Shown here: piece after piece, positions 55,156 through 64,000 of the stretch
How positions within the stretch are numbered: position 1 is the stretch's first letter
Layout of the letters: every line of letters starts with the position of its first letter
Made by a program: the position numbers and the translations under genes
Notes under the pieces: generated by a model
Told to the model about the DNA's origin: nothing
Seen by the model: the letters and a program-made list of their open reading frames with translations, nothing else
Database searches by the model: none
Assembly: GCA_016927835.1 (NCBI GenBank)
Contig: JAFGMA010000171.1
Coordinates: 1 to 64,000 of the forward strand
Length of the DNA: 64,000 nucleotides
Direction: 5' to 3'
From: Candidatus Zhuqueibacterota bacterium
Lineage (GTDB): Bacteria > Zhuqueibacterota > Zhuqueibacteria > Thermofontimicrobiales > Sulfurfontimicrobiaceae

Positions 55156-58100
55156 ATGACACGCAAATACCTGACGTATCTTAAGATGTTGCTCTTTTTC
55201 TTTTGCGCATTCAGCTTGCTGCTCATTCAGAATTGTAGCCGGCAATCCGAATCGGACTGGACAACATTCCGGCACGATAATCAACACAGCGGGATCAGCC
55301 AGGCAACGATTCAACCACCATTATCATTGTGTTGGATACATCAACCGATCCACTCGCCGCAGCCCGCGTGGATGGAGCCTGCTGAGGAACTGCCGCGAAT
55401 GCATTATGACAATGCGCATCATGCCACTGTCGCTGCCGGTCTGGTTTATTTTGCTTCCACAGTTGACAATAAAATTTATGCGCTCGATTTAGCCAGTGGT
55501 GAGGTGAACTGGCAATTCTTCACCGAAGGTCCGGTGCGTTATGCGCCGACAATCGATGAGAATCGCCTTTACGCCGGGTCGGATGACGGCTATGTGTATT
55601 GCCTCTCTGCTGATAGGGGGGAATTGGTCTGGAAATATCGTCCGGGTCCGGGTGACGACAAAATACTGGGCAACGGACGCATGATTTCCCGTTGGCCTAT
55701 TCGAACCAGCGTCATTGCAGAAGATGGAATCGTGTACTTCGGAGCCGGCGTTTTCCCGTATGAAGGGCTTTATATTTGCGCACTGGATGCAAAAACCGGA
55801 AATATCATTTGGAAAAATGATACCGTCGGCGATTACACGCATGAACACCGCTTCGGCGGTATCACGCCACAGGGATATCTCATGCTATCGGAAAACATCC
55901 TGTACGTTCCGTCGGGCAGAGACATGCCGGCGGCGTTCGATAAAAATACCGGCGAGTTGCTATTCACGCTCGATCCGGGGAGCAAGGTCGGCGGCATTTG
56001 GGGATTACTAGTTGAAGGGGAACTCATAACGGGCATCGAACGCTCAGGAACGCCGGCTAAGGTGGCTTATGACAGCCGTACCGGCAAACGTATTGGTGAT
56101 GCGTTTGCAACGTATGATGGTATCGATCTCGCAATGACCGGAACAATGGCGTATGTGCTCACCCGCGACGGTGTCTATTCCATCGATCGTCAGCGCTCTG
56201 AATCGAGCAAACAGCGGATTGAAAAAATGTTAGCTGGCTTGAAGTCGAGCGAACAGCAATTGAGAGTGCTGAGGATCAAAATACCATCCGCAGAGGATTC
56301 TCTGCAGCAGGAATTGAATGCCCAAATTGATTCGCTGGTGCAGCATATTGCTGTACTTCACGCAGAAAAAGACAGCCTGAATGACGCCTCATTGAACTGG
56401 CAGTATTCGTGGAAACATTTGCATACGCTGGCTGTCACCAAAACAATCGTATTCGCAGCCGGTGTGAATACCGTGATCGCGCTTGATCGACGAACCGGCA
56501 AGTTAGTCTGGCAGGAAAATATAGAAGGAATTGCCCGGGGACTCACCCCATGCAAAGGGCATTTGCTGGTGAGCAATGATCTGGGCGAAATTTATTGCTT
56601 CAGTCAGCAAAGAACACCGGACGCTCAAATCGTGTCGCCGACACTCAACAACTCGCCGTACGAATCAGCAGCGGAAGATGATTATGAGCGCATCGCTGAT
56701 TCAATTATCTCAATGAGTGACATTCACAAGGGATACTGCCTGATTCTCGGCTGTTCCGACGGACAACTCGCTTTTGAGTTGGCAAAGCGCACACAATTGA
56801 AAATCATAGGTATCGATACTGATGCGGAAAAGCTAACGCTTGCCAAACAACGCCTGGATGCCGCCGGTACTTATGGCGCGCGCATCGTAACCGAACACTG
56901 GTCGCTGGCTTCGTTGCCCGATTATTTTGCGGATCTGATCATCTCCGATGAAATGATTCGCACCGGAAAATTGAGCGATTCGCCCGATGATATTTTCCGT
57001 GTACTCAAGCCAACCGGTGGGGTGCTGCTGCTCGGACAGCCTTCAATCGCATCGGGATTGAAGCCTGATATTGATAGCCTTCTAAGCCGTATAAAACGCA
57101 TCGGCACCGCTCCGCCTGAAACTCTCCGGCGAAACGGCGAGTGGGTGAAATTTGTGCGTGGTGAACTTCCGGGCGCGGGAAGCTGGCTCTCCCAATATGC
57201 CAATCCCCAAAACACTGCCTGCTCCGATGATAAATTGATCAAGGGACCGTTGGGCGTTTTATGGTACGGCGAACCCGGTCCAAATCGAATGGTTGAACGC
57301 CACGCCAAGGCTGCATCCCCTGTTTCCGCCGAGGGACGGTTATTCGTTCAGGGTGAAAATGTCATCATGGCGTATAATGCATACAACGGCACATTGCTCT
57401 GGGAACGGGAGATCGATGGTGCTGTTCGCGCACGGGCGGATGCGGATGGCGGTAACCTGGCGATAGCGAAAGACGGTCTGTTTGTAGCTGCAAAAGACAA
57501 GTGCTATCAATTGGATCCCGCCACAGGGGATGCGTTGAAAATTTACACAATACCGTCAATGGGCAAGGATACCAATCGTCGCTGGGGCGCTATCGCGTGT
57601 GACCAGAACGTTTTGTTCGGCAGCGCTGCCTTCCCGCTCAAAAATGAGTATAACATCGCCTGGCAGGAAATGGTGAATGACGATGGCACCTGGAAACAGC
57701 GCGATGAATTACCACCGGACTATTGGGTGGCGTACGACCGATATGTCGAATCTGATTATCCGCTGCCGGATGAGAATGCAGTTTTCGCTTTCCAGAGGGA
57801 TGGGACCAAGTGGCGCTTCATTGCCGATTTCCCGTACTGGGATGGCGGGAATCACGGGATGAAACCCACGGACGAATCCTTGATGGGTGGCGATGGCGTG
57901 TTTGCAATCGACATTCAAACAGGTGCAACCAAATGGATCCATCGGGGTAAACGCATCTCGAATATAAGCATTTGCATGGATGACGGCGCCGTATATTTCG
58001 TGGATGACAAAGCCACGCAATCCCAACGACGGACGGCACTTCAGGAGCGCCAGGATTTATTCCGCCAGGGCATCTGGGAGGCGCCGGCAGAGGAAATCAA

Positions 58101-60270
58101 GCCGGAAAATATCGATATCCGCGTGGTTGTCGCTTTGAATGCGAATACCGGTAAAACACTATGGGAAAAGCCGATGGACTTAACCGGCTGCGGCGGCAAT
58201 GCACTAGCGACGGCTATTCAAGACGATATTTTGCTGTTTTTCGGTAGCTATGGGTTGCATGATAAGTGGCGTTTCCCCGAAGGGCAACTCACCTGGCATC
58301 GTGTCACTGCGCTGTCCACCAAAATACAAAAAACGCTCTGGTCGCGCCCGCTGAATTATATGACGCGCCCGCTCATCGTCGGCGAAGAGGTTATCATTGA
58401 ACCGCGCGCTTGCGATCTGAAAACGGGCAAAATCAAAACCCGCCGGCATCCGGTGACCGGCAGAGAAGTGCCGTGGGAATTTTATCGTCCCGGTCACACA
58501 TGTGCCGGAACGTCCGCCACCGAGGACGGGCTATTCTACCGCTCATACTGCACAGCTTTTTATGACCTGGAAAAAGATGCCGGCTTAACCTATTTCGGCG
58601 CAATTCGCCCCGGCTGCTGGATCAACCTGATCCCGGCAAATGGCGTACTGCTGTTTCCCGAAGCGAGCAGTGGCTGCACCTGCTCATTTCCGCTTCGCAG
58701 CACGGTGGTGCTGAAAACGAGAAAGCGCGAAGCTGCGGGTGAGTGGAATGTCTATATTTCATCCGGTCCGATGACGCCTGTCAAGCGGCTGGCGATTAAC
58801 CTCGGTGCGCCGGGAGACCGAATCGACGCCGACGGCGCACTCTGGCTGGGCTATCCGCGCCCCGATGTCTGGTATGGCGTCAAGCTAGACCTGCATGAAA
58901 AGACTTTGCCGGGTATGGGCTATTTCAGCTCCGATGTGCGCTATGCGGCTTTTGAAACGCCTGAGAATCCATGGCTATTCAGCTCCGGATGTACAGGATT
59001 AACGGGATGCCAAATTCCGCTTATCGATGATTTTTGGGGCGAGAAACCCGGCGTTTACACAGTAAAACTCGGGTTTGCAGCACCGGCAGGCGATCGTGCG
59101 GGACAGCGAATCTTCGATATGAAGCTTCAGGATGAAACCGTGATGCAAGCATTCGATATTATCGCCGCCGCCGGAAAGCCCCATTCTCCCGTGATCAAGG
59201 AATTCAAAGGGATCCCAGTGAATAACGATCTCAGATTGGCATTCGTGCCTGCAGGATCAATTCCCGATATTTCCAGTGCACCCATTGTGAATTTCATCGA
59301 AATTACCAGGGAAGATGATGCTGAATCTGCGATTAAATCCGGCACGGCAGTACCTGTTAATTTGAAACGAGCCACATCGTTATTGAAGTCCGCCGAAGCT
59401 GCGATGAAACGGAATCAGCGGGACCTGGCACTTGAGCTGTATCAGGGCGCTTTTTATGTCGCTCCCGATGTCGCTCCGAAGGTGGCGGCGTTGAAAGGAC
59501 TGACTCGAATTGCAAGCCTGAAATCGCTGCCGCTTCTGGAACCCTATTGCCGGAATGTCTCACCCATTCTGCACAATTATCAATCGCCTCCGGAAGCGCT
59601 GAAAAATGCTGCAATCAACCTGTTTATCACAATTGCGCGGCAAGCAGCTCATTCGGACCGTTCCCAGGCAGCTAAAATGTTGCGTCATGCCTTCACACTC
59701 GTTGATAATCTCAAGCTGCGCCTGGCGATTACGAAAAGCCTGGATTCGCTCAATGTGAAAATTGACGCGGGAGCGGCAAAAAAAGGCTATGTCACGCGCT
59801 GGCACATCTGCGGGCTTTTCCCCTGGGATCAGGAAAAATATCCACTGGCGAAGCAATTCATCGGTGAACCGGCAGTTGATCTTAGTGTATCGTATTTATT
59901 CGAACAAAAAGCGATAATTTGGCAACCTGTTGTGAGCCAGACTGAAATCGTTAATCTCATTGATATTTTTGGCAGAAACCGGCTCTTTGCCATTTACGCC
60001 TTAACAGAAATCGAAATGACCGATGACTGCGAAGCGACTCTCCGGATTGGCAGCGATGACGGATTCAAATGCTGGTTGAATGGTGAGGTTGTCGGAATGT
60101 TTGATGACGGTCGCGGTTATACGCAAGACGAGGACGTTTTAAAAGTGAATATGAAAAAAGGGGTAAATCAACTACTCTTGAAAATATTCAATTGGAACGG
60201 CAATTCTTCATTCAGCCTGAAAGTGGCGGATGCAGACGGACAGCCGCTGCCGTTTTACATTAAATTTTAG
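55156..60270 (+). CDS. Giant PQQ-propeller lipoprotein with internal methyltransferase domain (1704 aa)
   Basis: Start chosen at the ATG with GGAGGGA seven bases upstream. A lipoprotein signal ends LLLIQNC. Residues about 25-510 are PQQ-type propeller blades (IYALDLASGEVNWQF, YVYCLSADRGELVW, ICALDAKTGNIIWK) interrupted by a coiled coil near 350-400. Residues about 520-640 form a class I SAM methyltransferase (LILGCSDGQLAFELAK, IGIDTDAEKL, DDIFRVLKPTGGVLLLG). A second propeller follows at about 680-1180 (VIMAYNAYNGTLLWE, VVALNANTGKTLWEK). A helical part is near 1390-1500 and the last 170 residues resemble a GH2/PA14-type sugar-binding domain (IGSDDGFKCWLNGEVVG). The role is unknown; sugar or cofactor-linked oxidation is inferred from the propellers. 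Confidence 0.82.
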   Translation: MTRKYLTYLKMLLFFFCAFSLLLIQNCSRQSESDWTTFRHDNQHSGISQATIQPPLSLCWIHQPIHSPQPAWMEPAEELPRMHYDNAHHATVAAGLVYFASTVDNKIYALDLASGEVNWQFFTEGPVRYAPTIDENRLYAGSDDGYVYCLSADRGELVWKYRPGPGDDKILGNGRMISRWPIRTSVIAEDGIVYFGAGVFPYEGLYICALDAKTGNIIWKNDTVGDYTHEHRFGGITPQGYLMLSENILYVPSGRDMPAAFDKNTGELLFTLDPGSKVGGIWGLLVEGELITGIERSGTPAKVAYDSRTGKRIGDAFATYDGIDLAMTGTMAYVLTRDGVYSIDRQRSESSKQRIEKMLAGLKSSEQQLRVLRIKIPSAEDSLQQELNAQIDSLVQHIAVLHAEKDSLNDASLNWQYSWKHLHTLAVTKTIVFAAGVNTVIALDRRTGKLVWQENIEGIARGLTPCKGHLLVSNDLGEIYCFSQQRTPDAQIVSPTLNNSPYESAAEDDYERIADSIISMSDIHKGYCLILGCSDGQLAFELAKRTQLKIIGIDTDAEKLTLAKQRLDAAGTYGARIVTEHWSLASLPDYFADLIISDEMIRTGKLSDSPDDIFRVLKPTGGVLLLGQPSIASGLKPDIDSLLSRIKRIGTAPPETLRRNGEWVKFVRGELPGAGSWLSQYANPQNTACSDDKLIKGPLGVLWYGEPGPNRMVERHAKAASPVSAEGRLFVQGENVIMAYNAYNGTLLWEREIDGAVRARADADGGNLAIAKDGLFVAAKDKCYQLDPATGDALKIYTIPSMGKDTNRRWGAIACDQNVLFGSAAFPLKNEYNIAWQEMVNDDGTWKQRDELPPDYWVAYDRYVESDYPLPDENAVFAFQRDGTKWRFIADFPYWDGGNHGMKPTDESLMGGDGVFAIDIQTGATKWIHRGKRISNISICMDDGAVYFVDDKATQSQRRTALQERQDLFRQGIWEAPAEEIKPENIDIRVVVALNANTGKTLWEKPMDLTGCGGNALATAIQDDILLFFGSYGLHDKWRFPEGQLTWHRVTALSTKIQKTLWSRPLNYMTRPLIVGEEVIIEPRACDLKTGKIKTRRHPVTGREVPWEFYRPGHTCAGTSATEDGLFYRSYCTAFYDLEKDAGLTYFGAIRPGCWINLIPANGVLLFPEASSGCTCSFPLRSTVVLKTRKREAAGEWNVYISSGPMTPVKRLAINLGAPGDRIDADGALWLGYPRPDVWYGVKLDLHEKTLPGMGYFSSDVRYAAFETPENPWLFSSGCTGLTGCQIPLIDDFWGEKPGVYTVKLGFAAPAGDRAGQRIFDMKLQDETVMQAFDIIAAAGKPHSPVIKEFKGIPVNNDLRLAFVPAGSIPDISSAPIVNFIEITREDDAESAIKSGTAVPVNLKRATSLLKSAEAAMKRNQRDLALELYQGAFYVAPDVAPKVAALKGLTRIASLKSLPLLEPYCRNVSPILHNYQSPPEALKNAAINLFITIARQAAHSDRSQAAKMLRHAFTLVDNLKLRLAITKSLDSLNVKIDAGAAKKGYVTRWHICGLFPWDQEKYPLAKQFIGEPAVDLSVSYLFEQKAIIWQPVVSQTEIVNLIDIFGRNRLFAIYALTEIEMTDDCEATLRIGSDDGFKCWLNGEVVGMFDDGRGYTQDEDVLKVNMKKGVNQLLLKIFNWNGNSSFSLKVADADGQPLPFYIKF

Positions 60271-60381
60271 ATTCGCCAGGTTTTCCGAAAACGATGACCG
60301 TGTCGACGATGGTTCGGCACGGTCTCGATGTTTCGTATCATCCGACAACTCACTCAAAAATAATATCTCACGCCCCTTAAA

Positions 60382-60403
60382 CACCTTAGTCACCTTAGGC
60401 ACT
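60382..60403. repeat. Short CACCTTAG repeat word
   Basis: CACCTTAGTCACCTTAGG is a tandem of a 9-base unit between two convergent genes; similar words are frequent in intergenic DNA of this kind of genome. A hint only. Confidence 0.3.
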
Positions 60404-60415
60404 TTAGCTCGCTTT

Positions 60416-62275
60416 TCAAGGATAAATATCAATGGTTTTTCCGTTATCCGCCCGGGTAATTTCCAGCGATTTGATTTGACTCTGCTTGTTTTCATATAAA
60501 ACCATAAGGCTATACTTGCCAGGATAAATATTGGAGAGTTGATGAGTCAGGCGGCTTTCATAATTTTGCGGAACGCCATTCAAATAAATCCGACCGGGAT
60601 ACAACAATTGAATCGTACAATTTATCGGTTGCCCGGGTAATTTTCTGGTAACATGATACTGCCGTTGATTCGGAGTGACAAATACGGTTGTTTCGGTCTC
60701 CCTGTAACCCGGTTTAAAAAAGCGAATATGCTGCTCACCGGCGTTGGGGACAGTTACTGTCAGCGGAGTTTGTCCATTCATACGCTTGCCATTTATTTCA
60801 ATCTGGGCGCCTGGCGGTTCGCTGTTGATCATTAGCGTGAATGGAAGCGGTTTCAGTACGGCTTCAATGGTCGTTGTCTTTCCTCTTCTCAGGTTAATCT
60901 CGCGTTCATAAACCTGGTAGCCCCCGATATGGATGATCCGAATCGCCAGTTCACCTGCAGGCAGGCTATAAAATCGGGCAGGCGTCCGGCTTTTTCGAAT
61001 CGATCTTCCGCTGTGTAAAATTTCAATCCGCGCATCAGAGGGTATTGAGTTGATCAGCAAAGCAGCGCCTCCGATTCGGGCAGCGGGGCGCTCGATATTC
61101 GGTTCGGAGAGCAATTTGCGCAAAATTTCGTCCTTGCTTTCCCTGGATTCGGCGCGCACACGTCGTGACGACGGCTCCCTGGCGGAATCTGCGATGGCGG
61201 TGACCGCCCCCGGATAACGCACCGGTCCGGCTTGCGGAACATTTTCAGTCAATGTGTTGTTCTCAGCGGGCGCTGGCTGACTGATACTTGCGGACGATTC
61301 ACTTTGCATCCCGGCTTTTCCCGGATATTTATCAATCCAAAGAGCGACGATCAAGGCGATCAAACAAATATTGAGTATGAGCACCATAACTGCCAGACTG
61401 CGTTTCGGTTTGCGTGGATGAGCTTCAGGATGTTTGCGAATCGGCGGGCGCTCGACATTCCTGGTCCGGATGTTAAGTAGTGACTTCATCATTCCTTTAA
61501 TGTTTGGAAACCGTTTTTCCGGCAATGGCTGCAATGCATGATGGATAAATTGCCGCATTGAATCCGGTATATTTTGAGGAAAATTCAGAACAGATAGAAT
61601 CTGTCCGGCGGCGATCCGTTTGCGGATGAGATAGTGATCGGAAATTTGAGAAAATGGCAATTTCCCCGAAAGCATTTGATACGTCAACATGCCGATTTGA
61701 TACACATCGGTCAGAAAGTTGACTTTTGCCGGACGCATGAGCTGTTCCGGCGCAGCATAGGCATTTGATTGCACAAATCGTTCTATCGGCAGCATGTCAT
61801 TTTGTTGGAGCAAATACAACAAGCCAAAATTCACAATTTTGGGTTGATGATAACCTGCCAGAATAATGGAATCGGTTGTCAGATGTCCGCAAATGATCCC
61901 CTGCTGATGGGCAGTTTCGAACGCGTTTAGAACGCGCATCAAAATCGGCAATGCAAATTTCACCGACATGCGCCCCATATCCCGCAGCCATCGACTCAAT
62001 GGTTCGCCGCGCCAGAATTCCTGAATTAAATAAAAATGGTCAGCTTCTTCGAAAGCATCGACGATGGAAATCATATTCGGGTGTTTGAGATGGATCAATG
62101 TGCGCACAATTTCTCGTACACGCCATTGGTAAGCGATGAGATTCGGGGACATAAAATCAAGCCGTCGCAGCATCACCAGCCGATTGCTTCTGGAATCCTG
62201 CGCCTGAAAAAGCGTCCCCAGTTGATCCTGACCGATTCTTCGGAGAAGCTGATATTTTCCGACAACATTCTGCAT
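60416..62275 (-). CDS. Pseudokinase with membrane helix and PEGA repeats
   Basis: An N-terminal serine/threonine-kinase fold (residues about 8-270) with retained landmarks GKYQLLRRIG, E55 in helix C, HPNMISIVDAFEE and YAAPEQL. Catalytic positions are lost: the beta-3 lysine is Arg37, HRD reads C-G-H (129-131) with the following Asn as Ser136, and DFG reads N-F-G (149-151). A transmembrane helix (SLAVMVLILNICLIALIVALWI) near residue 295-317 is followed by a serine/proline linker and three PEGA-like beta domains (LLINSIPSDARIEI, LMINSEPPGAQIEING, YPGRIYLNGVPQ). Probably an inactive signalling scaffold that senses or builds outside the membrane. Its ATG overlaps the Gfo/Idh/MocA stop codon by one base. 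Confidence 0.86.
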   Translation of the reverse strand: MQNVVGKYQLLRRIGQDQLGTLFQAQDSRSNRLVMLRRLDFMSPNLIAYQWRVREIVRTLIHLKHPNMISIVDAFEEADHFYLIQEFWRGEPLSRWLRDMGRMSVKFALPILMRVLNAFETAHQQGIICGHLTTDSIILAGYHQPKIVNFGLLYLLQQNDMLPIERFVQSNAYAAPEQLMRPAKVNFLTDVYQIGMLTYQMLSGKLPFSQISDHYLIRKRIAAGQILSVLNFPQNIPDSMRQFIHHALQPLPEKRFPNIKGMMKSLLNIRTRNVERPPIRKHPEAHPRKPKRSLAVMVLILNICLIALIVALWIDKYPGKAGMQSESSASISQPAPAENNTLTENVPQAGPVRYPGAVTAIADSAREPSSRRVRAESRESKDEILRKLLSEPNIERPAARIGGAALLINSIPSDARIEILHSGRSIRKSRTPARFYSLPAGELAIRIIHIGGYQVYEREINLRRGKTTTIEAVLKPLPFTLMINSEPPGAQIEINGKRMNGQTPLTVTVPNAGEQHIRFFKPGYRETETTVFVTPNQRQYHVTRKLPGQPINCTIQLLYPGRIYLNGVPQNYESRLTHQLSNIYPGKYSLMVLYENKQSQIKSLEITRADNGKTIDIYP

Positions 62276-63342
62276 TAAATTGGTTTAATCACAATTTCTT
62301 TATTTTCTTGAGACGACTGATAAATGGCATCAATTATCTGCTGCACACGCAGAGATTCCTCCGGGCGCACACGGACCGGCAGGTCTTTTTCGACACATTC
62401 GGCAAAGTGGCGAATCTCCATTCGGTGCGATTTCTGTTCGGGCAGCCAATCGTAGCCGGTGTGTGTCAACGCATTCTCTGAATAGCCGTACAGCCCAGCA
62501 GGATTCGTGGAGATGCCGGCTTTGTCGCCCAAAACGGTTATTTGATTGACCTCATCGCGAATATTGGCAGCCCAGCAGGTTTCCACAATCATGCTGATGC
62601 CGCCTTCCAGCCGAACAAACGCCAGGGCATAATCTTCCACATCAAATTCTTTCAACGGGTAACCGAATCCCCAACTACCGTTACACAAATCCTCACGGTC
62701 GCCGAACATCCGATAAACCTTGCCCACGGTTGAAAGCGGTTTCGGGAAATTCAAGAACCACATACATAGATCGATAAAATGCACACCGATATCGATTAGC
62801 GGACCCCCTCGCGATTCCGCGGCGATATGGAATTTTCCCCAACCCGGGATGCCGCGCCGACGGAGGTAACGCGTGCTTGCGGTATAAATTTGTCCGAGTT
62901 TTCCGGCATCAATTTCGCTCTTGAGCTGCTCGTACGCAGATTCGAAGCGCTGATTTTGAGCGGTCATCAATTTGCGCTTGTTTGCTTTCGCAGTCTGAAT
63001 CATTTTTTGGGCTTCAGCAACGTTCATGGCAATGGGTTTTTCGACTATCACATTCGCGCCCGAATTCAGCGCATCCACTGCAATGGGGCAATGACCGCGA
63101 TTTTGAGTGCAAATATCAATGATGTCGTACTCATCATCTTCGAGCATTTTATTATAATCAACGTATGCCTTTTTTGCTCCGAATTTATTCACAGCAAGTT
63201 GGGCTCGCTCTTCGATCAAATCACATGCGCCCAGAAATTCAACCTTGCCTTCAGATTGGAGTTCCTGCCACGGAGCCAGATGCACTGCCTGGGCTACGCC
63301 ACCTACACCAATAATACCGACTTTTAATTTTTTGTGCGCCAT
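62275..63342 (-). CDS. Gfo/Idh/MocA family oxidoreductase (second copy)
   Basis: Starts with the Rossmann motif VGIIGVGGVAQAVHL, has VEKPIAMNVAEAQKM for the EKP motif near residue 100, and RGGPLIDIGVHFIDLCMWFL for the conserved catalytic helix with histidine (D-I-G-x-H). 355 residues, normal. An NAD(P)-dependent sugar or sugar-acid dehydrogenase. AAAGGAAC lies before the ATG. Unlike the first copy it keeps the histidine-containing GxH motif. Stop and pseudokinase start overlap, so both are translated from one message. Confidence 0.9.
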   Translation of the reverse strand: MAHKKLKVGIIGVGGVAQAVHLAPWQELQSEGKVEFLGACDLIEERAQLAVNKFGAKKAYVDYNKMLEDDEYDIIDICTQNRGHCPIAVDALNSGANVIVEKPIAMNVAEAQKMIQTAKANKRKLMTAQNQRFESAYEQLKSEIDAGKLGQIYTASTRYLRRRGIPGWGKFHIAAESRGGPLIDIGVHFIDLCMWFLNFPKPLSTVGKVYRMFGDREDLCNGSWGFGYPLKEFDVEDYALAFVRLEGGISMIVETCWAANIRDEVNQITVLGDKAGISTNPAGLYGYSENALTHTGYDWLPEQKSHRMEIRHFAECVEKDLPVRVRPEESLRVQQIIDAIYQSSQENKEIVIKPI

Positions 63343-63368
63343 AGCTGTTCCTTTCCAGATTCATTCCA

Positions 63369-64000
63369 TCATGATTCCAACTTTTTAGAAAATCCACAAT
63401 TTTTGAAAATATAAAGCCCATCCTTGCCGGGAGCGACAATATCCAGCCTGCCATTGCCATCCAGATCGGCAACCTGGAAATGGATGCCGCAGCCGGTTCC
63501 CACGCGTGCGGGACCAAAATCAATGATCTGTTTGGCGAAGCCTTCGCCGGTCCACTTGAAATAATAAATGCCTACCGGATCATACGCTCCGGGATCATTT
63601 CCGCAATGTGCACGATAGCGTTTTCCCGTTACCAGTTCGCATTGACCGTCGCCATCGATATCAATCCAGAACATGTCATGGTACTGGCTGCAAAAGGGAT
63701 CGATCGGATGCTTAATCCAGTGCCGTTTGCCGCCCTCTATGCTTTGTTCCCACCAATCAAGACCGTATCCGTGCGCCTGCCCGACAATGAGATCATTTAA
63801 TCCGTCGCCGTTGACATCCGCCACCAGTATCGGCACACTTGCGGTTCCCAGGTCGAATTCCTCATGCAGCACCCATCGTTGTTTCAAGGGATTTGCCGGC
63901 GCTTCGAGCCAGCCCTTTGAAAGCACGATATCTCCGCGACCGTTCCCGTTAATATCACCAAATCCCAAACCATGCCCGGACGGCTGGTTGTAAATGATGA
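63369..64000 (-). CDS. FG-GAP/VCBS repeat protein, 5' end cut by window
   Basis: Three or four FG-GAP/VCBS-type blades, each with an acidic calcium-binding loop: FGDINGNGRGDIVL, LVADVNGDGLNDLIV, IDIDGDGQCELVTG, VADLDGNGRLDIVAPG. The reading frame is open through the window edge, with YNQPSGHGLG before the ORF track's TTG start, so that start is false and the gene begins outside. The C-terminal 15 residues are basic. A beta-propeller for sugar or protein binding, perhaps a partner of a secreted enzyme; it reads toward the Gfo/Idh/MocA gene with a gap of about 27 bases and is likely in the same operon. Confidence 0.82.
   Translation of the reverse strand, partial: IIYNQPSGHGLGFGDINGNGRGDIVLSKGWLEAPANPLKQRWVLHEEFDLGTASVPILVADVNGDGLNDLIVGQAHGYGLDWWEQSIEGGKRHWIKHPIDPFCSQYHDMFWIDIDGDGQCELVTGKRYRAHCGNDPGAYDPVGIYYFKWTGEGFAKQIIDFGPARVGTGCGIHFQVADLDGNGRLDIVAPGKDGLYIFKNCGFSKKLES

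Overview
The window looks like chromosomal DNA from an uncultured member of the FCB superphylum, resembling candidate phylum KSB1 or Calditrichota. This is inferred from two secreted proteins ending in the QNxPNPFN sorting-type domain of type IX secretion cargo, lipoproteins with classical lipoboxes, and a gene set rich in heparinase-like, PQQ-propeller, Gfo/Idh/MocA and uroporphyrinogen-decarboxylase-like proteins. No tRNA, rRNA, CRISPR array, prophage or intact insertion sequence was seen.

Layout. 0-12.4 kb: a secreted LamG protein, a membrane GAF protein with a clear terminator, a 1453-residue heparinase-like multidomain protein, then small genes (OmdA-like, cysteine-cluster protein, lipoprotein phosphoesterase, Gfo/Idh/MocA oxidoreductase). 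12.4-15.1 kb: a 192-bp structured repeat, then a two-gene operon of Ku and a BRCT-MerR-TPR fusion protein. 15.3-22.4 kb: a repeat protein with six EF-hand-like loops and a sorting domain, then a FemAB-like protein and three overlapping glycosyltransferase genes, probably for surface glycan. 22.5-30.3 kb: an amidohydrolase, the sbcDC nuclease operon, and a divergent DAK2-DegV (FakA/FakB-like) fusion. 30.4-37.9 kb (minus strand): a beta-helix secreted protein, a membrane AraC regulator, a second 192-bp repeat, a DUF4384 protein with a long basic tail, a FN3 lipoprotein, and an isolated FlgM/FlgN-like pair. 37.9-39.3 kb is a gene desert with hairpins. 39.3-51.7 kb (minus): a heparinase-like protein, a transglutaminase/DUF58 pair, a metallo-hydrolase, an SDR, two URO-D-like proteins, a nitroreductase and an orphan antitoxin-like gene. 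51.7-64 kb: a secreted heparinase II/III protein, a 1704-residue lipoprotein that carries a methyltransferase domain between two propellers, a PEGA-containing pseudokinase coupled to a second Gfo/Idh/MocA gene, and a truncated FG-GAP protein.

Themes. (1) Degradation of acidic polysaccharide and oxidation or demethylation of its products (three heparinase-like proteins, two Gfo/Idh/MocA, SDR, two URO-D-like methyltransferases, several propeller proteins). (2) Double-strand-break repair (Ku operon and SbcCD). (3) Envelope building and secretion. The most unusual items are the Ku-coupled BRCT-MerR-TPR protein, the 192-bp hairpin-rich repeat present in two good copies and one decayed copy, the propeller-methyltransferase fusion and the pseudokinase. 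Functions are read from motifs by eye; no database search was run.
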